NCBI RefSeq assembly: GCF_007858535.1
Contig: NZ_CP040174.1
Location: 744,001-808,000, forward strand
Source: Arthrobacter sp. UKPF54-2
GTDB lineage: Bacteria; Actinomycetota; Actinomycetes; Actinomycetales; Micrococcaceae
Direction: 5' to 3'
DNA: 64,000 nucleotides
Position 1 is the stretch's first letter, and the number at the start of each line of letters is the position of its first letter. A program made the translations under genes and the position numbers. This document shows, in pieces, positions 26,995 to 33,667 of this stretch. The notes beneath the pieces are model-generated. The model was not told where the DNA came from. It saw only the letters and a program-made list of their open reading frames with translations, and did no database searches.

Positions 26995-28206
26995 CTAGCT
27001 CAGGTAGCCGTTCGGGTTGAGGACATACTTAGTGGCGGCGCCGGCGTCGAACTCGGCATAGCCCTTCGGAGCGTCCTCGAGGGAGATCGCCTTGGCGTTG
27101 ACGTTCTTGGCGATGTGGACCCTGTCGTGCAGGATCGCCATCATCAACCCGCGGTTGTACTTCATCACCGGGCACTGCCCCGTGGTAAAGCTCAGCGACT
27201 TCGCCCATCCGGTGCCCAGGCTGAGGGAAAGGGCTCCCTTCTTGGCCGCTTCGTCCACACCGCCCGGGTCCCCGGTGACGTAGAGCCCGGGAATGCCGAG
27301 TGCGCCGCCCGCCGCGGTGAGCTCCATCAGGGAGTTCAGCACCGTGGCCGGCGCTTCCTTGGCGTCGTGACCGTGGCCCTTGGCCTCGAAGCCGACGGCG
27401 TCCACACCGCAATCGACCTCGGGCACACCGAGGATCTGCTCGATCTGGTCCGCCGGGCCGCCCTTGGACAGGTCGACCGTCTCGCACCCGAAGCTGCGCG
27501 CCTGCTTCAGCCGGTCCTCGTTCATGTCACCGACTATCACGACGGCGGCGCCCAGCAGCTGCGCGCTCGTGGCGGCCGCCAGCCCAACCGGCCCGGCCCC
27601 GGCCACATAGACCGTGGAACCAACACCGACGCCGGCAGTGACGGCGCCATGGAAGCCGGTGGGGAAGATATCCGAGAGCATGGTCAGGTCCATGATCTTC
27701 TCCAGGGCCTGGTCCCGGTCCGGGAACTTCAGCAGGTTCCAGTCCGCGTACGGGACAAGGACGTAGTTGGCCTGGCCGCCGACCCAGCCGCCCATGTCCA
27801 CGTAGCCGTAGGCGCTACCCGGGCGGTCGGGGTTGACGTTCAGGCAAATGCCGGTCTTGCGCTCCTTGCAGTTCCGGCAGCGTCCGCAGGCGATGTTGAA
27901 GGGCACGGAACAGATGTCCCCCACCTTGATGAATTCGACGTCCGGGCCCACTTCCACGACTTCGCCGGTGATTTCGTGGCCGAGCACCAGGTCGGCGGGG
28001 GCGGTGGTGCGGCCGCGGACCATGTGCTGGTCCGAGCCGCAGATGTTCGTGGCAACGGTTTTGAGGATTACGCCATGGCGCACCGAACGGCCCACGTTGG
28101 CGGGGTTGACCCCCGGGCCGTCTTTGAGTTCGAAGGTGGGGTAGTCGATGTCGATCAGTTCGACTTTTCCTGGCCCCTTGTAGGCAACGGCTTTGTTTCC
28201 TGTCAT
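26995..28206 (-). CDS. fdhA: Glutathione-independent formaldehyde dehydrogenase (zinc-dependent, NAD-linked)
   Basis: 403 aa from the ATG at 28206 with a strong AGGAGGAAA. Medium-chain dehydrogenase: catalytic zinc site ICGSDQHMVRGR with GHEITGEVVEVG, structural zinc cluster CGRCRNCKERKTGIC, and Rossmann motif VAGAGPVGLAAA. The long loops (RPGSAYGYVDMGGWVGGQANYV) are diagnostic of the Pseudomonas putida type enzyme, which oxidises formaldehyde without adding a thiol and keeps NAD(H) tightly bound. That is notable in a group that normally uses mycothiol. Probably monocistronic. Confidence 0.93.
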   Translation of the reverse strand: MTGNKAVAYKGPGKVELIDIDYPTFELKDGPGVNPANVGRSVRHGVILKTVATNICGSDQHMVRGRTTAPADLVLGHEITGEVVEVGPDVEFIKVGDICSVPFNIACGRCRNCKERKTGICLNVNPDRPGSAYGYVDMGGWVGGQANYVLVPYADWNLLKFPDRDQALEKIMDLTMLSDIFPTGFHGAVTAGVGVGSTVYVAGAGPVGLAAATSAQLLGAAVVIVGDMNEDRLKQARSFGCETVDLSKGGPADQIEQILGVPEVDCGVDAVGFEAKGHGHDAKEAPATVLNSLMELTAAGGALGIPGLYVTGDPGGVDEAAKKGALSLSLGTGWAKSLSFTTGQCPVMKYNRGLMMAILHDRVHIAKNVNAKAISLEDAPKGYAEFDAGAATKYVLNPNGYLS

Positions 28207-28459
28207 CACTTTCCTCCTGGTTTCACGGACCCCAATGCTGAGTGCCCAGTTGTGATTCACGAAGCTGGCTGATGCGCCCTCCACGGGCCTGCGCCGGCTG
28301 CGCTGCCGACGGGCGGACGCGCTTGCGCCGCGGGTGAGGCCGGAATGTTGGAGGGTTTCGCCAGTCTAGGCCGCAAGCATGCTTACAAATAGGGTCCGTT
28401 GTCCCCTTGCGCTTCCGGCGGTCGTACCGGCGGCGTCGGAGGGGGGCGACGGCGGATGC

Positions 28460-28945
28460 TCAGGCGAGCGCCTGCCGGACCGCTTCGATGACCTCCGGCG
28501 AGTCGGGCTCGACGGTGGGGGCGAAGCGGGCGACGATCTCACCGTCGCGGTTTACCAGGAACTTTTCGAAGTTCCACTTCACCAGTCCCGGCAGCAGGCC
28601 GTTCTTAAACTTTGTCAGCCGGGCGTAGAGCGGGTGCTGGTGCCGGCCCCGGACATCCGCCTTGGTGGTGAGCGGGAACGTCACCCCGAAGTTGCGCTGG
28701 CAGAACTCGGCGATCTCGGCGTCCGCGCCCGGCTCCTGCCCGGCGAACTGGTTGCAGGGGACGCCCAGGACCGTGAAGCCTTCCTCGCGGAACTTGTTGT
28801 GCAGGGCCTCCAGGCCGGCGTACTGCGGCGTAAAGCCGCACTGGGAGGCCACGTTCACCACCAGCACCACCTGGCCCCTGAACCGGTCAAAGTCCGTTTC
28901 GGTGCCGTCGTTGAGTATCAGCGGGATGGAGTGCAGGGCTGTCAT
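28460..28945 (-). CDS. Glutathione peroxidase family (thiol peroxidase)
   Basis: 161 aa, ATG. NVASQCGFTPQY carries the peroxidatic Cys (C36), with GVPCNQFAGQEPG (Gln70) and LVKWNFEKFLV (Trp124) completing the catalytic tetrad. Cys64 lies in the resolving position reported for some GPx-like proteins, and Cys82 is another candidate. Bacterial members usually use thioredoxin rather than glutathione, and actinomycetes generally lack glutathione, so thioredoxin is the likelier reductant. Upstream of fdhA's promoter region on the same strand; no overlap. Confidence 0.93.
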   Translation of the reverse strand: MTALHSIPLILNDGTETDFDRFRGQVVLVVNVASQCGFTPQYAGLEALHNKFREEGFTVLGVPCNQFAGQEPGADAEIAEFCQRNFGVTFPLTTKADVRGRHQHPLYARLTKFKNGLLPGLVKWNFEKFLVNRDGEIVARFAPTVEPDSPEVIEAVRQALA

Positions 28946-29048
28946 GGGAAGTTTCCTCGCGGGCTCGGGTACAGGGGCAGTTCACCCTGTGGTTCGGCGC
29001 CGGGGCGCACCCGTATGGGTCCGGGTGCCGGCGCGGTCTTCGGCCCGG

Positions 29049-30410
29049 CTACGGCGTGGGCGAGGCGGTGGGTGCCAGCGATTCTGTCGGTTTCGTCGCG
29101 GCGGTCTCCTGCGGGGTCGCCGTCACGGTGGGCGCCGGCGCCGTCGCGGGCGCGGTGGCGGTGGCTGGCTGCGTCGACGCGGCCGCGGGGGCCGACGTCG
29201 GGGCGGTCACCGTCGGAGTGGGGGTGGGCGTGGCGGTCACGGCGGCGGTCACGCCCGCAGCCGTGGGGGTCGGCGTGACGGTCGGGGTGGGTGTCGCAGT
29301 AGGCGTAGGCGTGGGCGTGGCGGTCGGCGTCGCAGTTTCTGTCGGCGTCGGCGTCGCGCCCGCGGGCGTTGGGGCCGGGGTAGGCGTGGCGGTCGGGGTA
29401 GGCGTGGCGGTCGGGGTGGGCGTGGCGGTCGGGGTGGGCGTGGCGGTCACCTCCGGCGAGGGCGTCTGGGTGGCGGTCGGCGGGGCCTTGACGGCGGGAA
29501 CCGGTGACTCCTGCACCCCGCCGGACACAGCGCGGGGGAGGTTTTCGGTGACGGGCACCGCCCAATCCGTGCCGGTGCTGTCCGCGCCGCCGGCGTTCGG
29601 GCTGTAGCTGACCATCTGGATGTCGTCGAGCCGGTCCACCTGCCGGGTGGGAAGGTAGTGCCAGTCCAGCGGGTTGGTGTGCGAGCCGTTCACGATCGTT
29701 TCGAAGTGGAGGTGGCACCCCGTGGACGAGCCCGTGCTGCCCACCTTGGCTATGACCTCGTCCACGCCCACCGATTCGCCCTTCTTCACAGCGATGCCTT
29801 CGAGGTGGTTGTACGTGGTGATCAGGCCGTTCCCGTGGTCGATTTCCACCCGGTTGCCGCCGCCCCAGGGATGCCATCCGACCGCCCGCACCACCCCGGC
29901 GTCGGCCGAATACACCCGGGTTCCGCACGGGGCGGCAAAGTCCTGGCCCCAGTGGAATTCCCCCGCGGTTCCGGTCAACGGGCTGGTCCGCAGGCCGAAG
30001 GGGGACGATTCCAGCAGCACTTCGAGCGGAGCCATCAGGAAACCTTTTGGCGGACGGGCCAGGCCGGCCGAGGCGACGCGGAGCTCGACCTTGCCTTCCT
30101 TAGACGCAGTCTGCACAGTGGTCCGTGCGAAGGAAAGGAGAGCCCGGCCGTCCGCGGTGAGCGCATCATTTACGGCCGGCGCAGGCTCCCGCACATCGGC
30201 TGCGTTGTCCCCGGGCTCCAGGAGTCCGGGCCCCACGGAACCCGTGGCCGGGGCCTGCTCCGGCGCCACCCGCGCGGAGGTTCCGGCGGGCGCGGGGGCC
30301 CCAAAGACCAGCACAGCCAGGGCTAGTCCCGTTGCCGCCGCGAGGGCGCGTTGGACTACCTTTGCAGTTTTGGACAGCTCACTCGTTGAGTTTCCCCAGT
30401 GTTTTCCCAC
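29049..30410 (-). CDS. Secreted M23 (LytM-type) peptidase with Thr-Pro-Ala repeat tail
   Basis: 453 aa, GTG at 30410 with AGGAG 8 nt upstream. Residues ~15-45 form a signal peptide or signal anchor (LAAATGLALAVLVFGAPAPA). The M23 domain spans ~130-245 with zinc ligands H153 and D157 in HWGQD, and HLH at 233-235, so it is probably active on peptidoglycan cross-links. Residues ~310-453 are a TPTPTA-type repeat; the DNA shows 18-bp tandem repeats at about 29380-29452. Such tails often span the cell wall. The leader (30411-30600) is long and structured. Confidence 0.92.
   Translation of the reverse strand: MGKHWGNSTSELSKTAKVVQRALAAATGLALAVLVFGAPAPAGTSARVAPEQAPATGSVGPGLLEPGDNAADVREPAPAVNDALTADGRALLSFARTTVQTASKEGKVELRVASAGLARPPKGFLMAPLEVLLESSPFGLRTSPLTGTAGEFHWGQDFAAPCGTRVYSADAGVVRAVGWHPWGGGNRVEIDHGNGLITTYNHLEGIAVKKGESVGVDEVIAKVGSTGSSTGCHLHFETIVNGSHTNPLDWHYLPTRQVDRLDDIQMVSYSPNAGGADSTGTDWAVPVTENLPRAVSGGVQESPVPAVKAPPTATQTPSPEVTATPTPTATPTPTATPTPTATPTPAPTPAGATPTPTETATPTATPTPTPTATPTPTVTPTPTAAGVTAAVTATPTPTPTVTAPTSAPAAASTQPATATAPATAPAPTVTATPQETAATKPTESLAPTASPTP
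29380..29452. repeat. 18-bp tandem repeats inside the M23 peptidase gene
   Basis: Four nearly identical units built on GGCGTGGCGGTCGGGGT (plus strand) encode (TPTPTA)n on the minus strand. Expansion or contraction would alter tail length in frame. Confidence 0.85.
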
Positions 30411-30600
30411 GACGTGACTCCTGCATCCTGTCCGCCAGACCCCAATCTCGACGGACTCACCCTCCTATGGGACCACAATCGACCGGGTCTGTGAACCTCC
30501 GAAATCCTCGGTTTCGGGCGTCTCCGCGGCATCTCCCGGTCACCGTCCGGCGACTTGGGTGGCGTCCCAGTAGCGCCCCGCGGGCAGGCGCGTAGGACAC
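30411..30600 (-). other. Long leader of the M23 peptidase gene; possible structured RNA
   Basis: The ~190 bases upstream of the peptidase start contain no gene and read, on the minus strand, with short complementary blocks and GGAGGGTGAGTCCGTC, a string reminiscent of part of cyclic di-AMP riboswitches, which often precede actinobacterial cell-wall hydrolase genes. I cannot fold it reliably, and the hallmark CGCTTAAT-like block is not evident. Confidence 0.3.
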
Positions 30601-30627
30601 CCGCCCTGGCCGGGTAAGAATAGGAGT

Positions 30628-31539
30628 ATGCGCAATGTCCTCAGACAGTGGCAGGCCGAGCTCAAGCAGACGTTCACCGGGACCAGGGACGCGGTCCCGG
30701 AATGGGTGCCGCGGCTGGCGGAAGGCGACGACGCCGGCTATCACCTTCCCGGGTCCGCCGTCTGGGCCGTGCACGGGGACATGCCGACGATTGTCGCCGG
30801 CATCCGGGCACTGCTGATGCAGGCGCTGCACCCCGGCGCGCTGGCCGGCGTCCACGACCATTCCCGGTTCAGGGAAGATCCCTTGGGCCGGCTCGCCGGG
30901 ACCATCCGGTGGATCTTCACCGTCACCTACGGGTCCACCGACGCGGCCCGTGCCGCCTCCGGCTGGGTGCTGCGTGTGCACGAGTCGGTGCGCGGGGACT
31001 ACCTCGACGGCCACGGGGTGCGCCGGCCCTATGCGGCGAACGACCCGGAACTGCTCCGCTGGGTGCACATCGCCTTCACCGATGCGTTCCTGTCCGCACA
31101 CAAGCTCTGGGGCCGGCCGATCCCGGGCGGCCCGGACGCCTACGTGCGCGAGTGGGCGCAGGCGGGACGACTGATGGGGGTTGAGTCGCCGCCGCTGAGC
31201 GAGGCCGAGATGCGCCGGCAGCTCGAGCGCTGGTACAACGACGGCGAACTGAGTTCCGGCGACAAGGTCGCCGAGACCGTGGCCTTCATCCGCGATCCCC
31301 CGCTCCACCCGGCGCTCAGGCCCGGATACCGGGTGCTGTTCGCGGCGGCGGTGGCCAGCCTCGAGCCCAAGTACCGGGACATGCTCGGGCTGCGCACCGC
31401 ACGGCTCGGGCCAGTCCCGCTTCCGGTGAAGCTGGCGACGAAGGTCACGCTCGGCGTCGTCCATCTTGCCCTGGGCCGGATGGGCCCAAGCGAACAGGCC
31501 GCACGCCAACGGCTGCGCCGCCTCGGGTACGCGGCCTAG
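30628..31539 (+). CDS. Oxygenase MpaB family protein (DUF2236)
   Basis: 303 aa, ATG. Contains the H-x-D-M-P-T region (WAVHGDMPTIVAGIRALLMQALHPGALAGVHDHS), R-W-I-F-T-V-T-Y-G-S-T, and W-V-H-I-A-F-T-D-A-F-L, all hallmarks of the DUF2236/MpaB family. Fungal MpaB and bacterial latex-clearing relatives use haem b; the conserved His/Asp/Arg residues seen here match, so a haem-dependent oxygenase is plausible. Substrate unknown. No N-terminal membrane anchor is apparent. The IS element starts 85 bp downstream. Confidence 0.88.
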   Translation: MRNVLRQWQAELKQTFTGTRDAVPEWVPRLAEGDDAGYHLPGSAVWAVHGDMPTIVAGIRALLMQALHPGALAGVHDHSRFREDPLGRLAGTIRWIFTVTYGSTDAARAASGWVLRVHESVRGDYLDGHGVRRPYAANDPELLRWVHIAFTDAFLSAHKLWGRPIPGGPDAYVREWAQAGRLMGVESPPLSEAEMRRQLERWYNDGELSSGDKVAETVAFIRDPPLHPALRPGYRVLFAAAVASLEPKYRDMLGLRTARLGPVPLPVKLATKVTLGVVHLALGRMGPSEQAARQRLRRLGYAA

Positions 31540-31716
31540 CCGGACCTGGCCGGCGCCGAGTGCCGGTTCCGGTGCCGCGGGCGGGGTTTCCGCTGCGGTT
31601 TCAGACGCACGCTCCGCGGATCCGGGGTTATAGGACAAAATGTGTGTCTGCGTGAGGCCTGCTTCCTAGTGCCGGGGCGGTAATGCGGGGTTTGCTATGC
31701 CCTGAGACTCGTAGTT

Positions 31717-32877
31717 GTGGCTGGTGCTGGGAATTCCTCGCGTTGTGTGCTCTGTGGTTCTGGACTCAAGCGGAACGGTAAGACCTCCGCCGGGCGGACC
31801 CGGTGGAGATGTACGGGGTGCGGTGCGAGCAGCACCAGGACCCGGCCCGATGTGGAACGCCGGGCCCAACTGGGCGCCTTTCTCGGCTGGCTCATGGGCA
31901 AGAGCTCCCAGGTCGAGTGTGTCCGGGAAGGCGCCGACCGGTCCTTCCGCCGCCGGACGGGCTGGTGCTGGAATATCGCCCCACAGATTCCCGTCACCGG
32001 CGAGGTCCACGACCAGATCCAGGTCGACGGGATTTACGTCGGCTCGTGGTGCTGCCTGATCGCGGTCGCCGGCGATTACGTCCTCGGGTGGCAATGGTGC
32101 GACACCGAGAAAAAGGCTGCGTGGGCGGCCCTGCTGGCAAGGTTCCCCGCGCCCACGGTCGTGATCACCGACGGCGGCGCCGGGATTGCCGCCGCCCTGT
32201 CTGAATGCTGGTCCGAGACCGCGGTCCAGCGCTGCCAGGTGCACGTCCAACGCAACGTCCGCACCTACCTGACCGGCCGGCCCAGAACCGAGGCCGGCAA
32301 AGCGCTCCTGCGCCTTGGCCGTGCCCTGACCAGAATCACCACGGCGACCGAAGCCGCGGCCTGGCTCGGAGGCCTGAACGACTGGTATCAGGACCACGGG
32401 CACCTCGTCCGGGCCAGGACCTACCGCAACGGCACCGCCCTCGTGCCGGGATGGGTGCGGGCAAACCAAAGCTGGTGGTTCACCCACGACCGGCTGCGCA
32501 AGGCCTACCGGCTCCTCGAACGCCTCAGCCGGGCCGGGACTCTCTTCACGTACCTGCGTGCCGAACACGCCGGGCTCAACATTGCACCCACAACCAACCG
32601 AATCGAAGGCGGCACGAACGCCCAGCTCCGTCTAATCCTCCGGGCCCACCGCGGGATGAGCGAAGAGCACCAAAAGCGCGCCATCGAGTGGTACCTCTAC
32701 CTCCACAGCGAAAACCCGCTACCGCCGGCCGAGCTGATCGCGGCGCACCACTACGAGCTCCCGCGGCCGAAGCGAACGGTGATCACGGACGGTACTCCGG
32801 GCCCGGAACGTTATAGCGCCGGTCTCAGCGCCGAAGAAGGCCTCTGGGCCAGAAAAGGCTGGGCAGGACGCACCTAA
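31717..32877 (+). CDS. IS1249 family transposase
   Basis: 386 aa, GTG start. N-terminal zinc ribbon CVLC...CTGC (C10, C13, C32, C35), then a DDE catalytic core: first Asp in QIQVDGIYVG (~residue 104), second in VVITDGGAGI (~151), Glu in TNRIEGGTNAQLR (~293). C-x-V-H-V-Q-R-N-V-R is the typical C/H motif between D2 and E of IS256-like transposases. The gene is intact with no frameshift, so the element may be active. Confidence 0.95.
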   Translation: MAGAGNSSRCVLCGSGLKRNGKTSAGRTRWRCTGCGASSTRTRPDVERRAQLGAFLGWLMGKSSQVECVREGADRSFRRRTGWCWNIAPQIPVTGEVHDQIQVDGIYVGSWCCLIAVAGDYVLGWQWCDTEKKAAWAALLARFPAPTVVITDGGAGIAAALSECWSETAVQRCQVHVQRNVRTYLTGRPRTEAGKALLRLGRALTRITTATEAAAWLGGLNDWYQDHGHLVRARTYRNGTALVPGWVRANQSWWFTHDRLRKAYRLLERLSRAGTLFTYLRAEHAGLNIAPTTNRIEGGTNAQLRLILRAHRGMSEEHQKRAIEWYLYLHSENPLPPAELIAAHHYELPRPKRTVITDGTPGPERYSAGLSAEEGLWARKGWAGRT

Positions 32878-33021
32878 CACGCCCGAAAAAGACACACATT
32901 TTGTCCTATAACCCCGTTATAGCGCCGGTCTCAGCGCCGAAGAAGGCCTCTGGGCCAGAAAAGGCTGGGCAGGACGCACCTAACACGCCCGAAAAAGACA
33001 CACATTTTGTCCTATAACCCC
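32810..33021. repeat. Perfect 106-bp tandem duplication of the IS right end
   Basis: 32810-32915 and 32916-33021 are identical, each starting GTTATAGCGCC and ending with the terminal inverted repeat. The first copy contains the last ~22 codons of the transposase; the second repeats them without a start. Confidence 0.97.
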
Positions 33022-33042
33022 GCTTTCGGGTTTAAGCAAAAA

Positions 33043-33067
33043 GGCCCCGGTCCAGAGGACCGGGGCC
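33043..33067 (-). terminator. Intrinsic terminator of tRNA-Ser
   Basis: Perfect stem GGCCCCGGTC/GACCGGGGCC with a 5-nt loop, followed on the minus strand by five T residues (complement of 33038-33042). Confidence 0.93.
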
Positions 33068-33072
33068 AAGCG

Positions 33073-33157
33073 CGGAGAATGGGGGATTTGAACCCCCGAG
33101 GGCGTTAACCCAACACGCGTTCCAGGCGTGCGCCATAGGCCGCTAGGCGAATTCTCC
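33073..33157 (-). tRNA. tRNA-Ser, anticodon GGA
   Basis: Minus strand: acceptor GGAGAAT pairs with ATTCTCC; D-arm GCCTAGCGGC; anticodon stem CACGC/GCGTG with loop CTGGAAC giving GGA; long variable arm typical of class II serine tRNAs; T-arm GGGGGTTCAAATCCCCC. Discriminator G73, and CCA is not encoded. Reads UCC and UCU codons. Confidence 0.96.
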
Positions 33158-33546
33158 AGTAGCTTCTGAATCAAAAGCAGATACTAGACTACCTGACATT
33201 CCCGGCTTAGCCCAATTCGGCCCTCCGGCCCGCCACCACCGGACATGCCCAGCGCTCACTCCGGGCTTTGGACATAGCCTGTATATGACCAGTCCAAGGC
33301 TCAAAGAATGGGCATGCCCATCCCTTCCTGGCACGGCCACACTCCGCATCAGGATGGACATGCCCGGCGTTCACGGCGCCCGTTGGACATATTCCCAATA
33401 TGCCCACGCTCCAGCCCGAAGGATGGGCATGTCCGTCCCTTGCCCCGCTGGCCGCACTCCCCGAAGGATGGGCATGTCCGTCCGGCCCACCCAAGGCCAT
33501 CGAGCCGGATTCGGGGCAGGCCCGATCGTCGGGTAAAGTAGTCGTC
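33158..33546. other. Gene-free region with GGACATGTCC-type dispersed repeats (cluster G1)
   Basis: No convincing gene. At least six words of the type TGGACATGCCC, GGGCATGCCC or GGGCATGTCC occur between 33240 and 33485, twice inside the longer word AAGGATGGGCATGTCCGTCC (33419 and 33465). Each core is a partial palindrome; some are separated from a complementary partner by 10-15 nt. The same words form cluster G2 at 37905-38245 across the dnaX-recR locus. Confidence 0.8.
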
Positions 33547-33636
33547 GGCCCCTCATGTGGCGTCATCCTGTTGAACTCCCCCAGGACCGGAAGGTAGCAA
33601 GGGTAAATGGGCTCTGGCGGGTGCATGGGGGGTCTT
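33547..33636 (+). ncRNA. ffs: Signal recognition particle RNA, bacterial small type (4.5S)
   Basis: The apical loop signature is present: GTTGAACTCCCCCAGG, GGAAGGTAGCAAGGG and the GGGCTCTGGCGGGTGC 3' side. The 5' end CCCCTCATG pairs with the 3' CATGGGGGG, giving a single long hairpin, and TCTTTT follows. Pairs with Ffh to target membrane proteins. Lies just upstream of dnaX as in many actinomycetes. Ends are approximate. Confidence 0.93.
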
Positions 33637-33667
33637 TTATGTCTGTGCCGATTGGTAGGGTTTAGCT

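Larger units (their letters stand above)
31624..33021. mobile_element. IS1249-type insertion sequence (IS256 family) with duplicated right end
   Basis: Terminal inverted repeats are 31624-31648 (starts GGGGTTATAGGACAAAATG) and its exact 25-bp complement 32891-32915, giving a ~1292-bp element with one transposase gene. Immediately after the right end, 32916-33021 is a perfect second copy of the last 106 bp (32810-32915). No 8- or 9-bp target duplication matches across either right end (left flank ends CGCGGATCC). It lies between the MpaB gene and tRNA-Ser. Confidence 0.93.

Noticed and set aside
31624..33157. Genomic island integrated at tRNA-Ser
   Set aside because: Only one IS element is present. 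There is no integrase, no direct repeat of the tRNA 3' end, and the tRNA terminator is intact.
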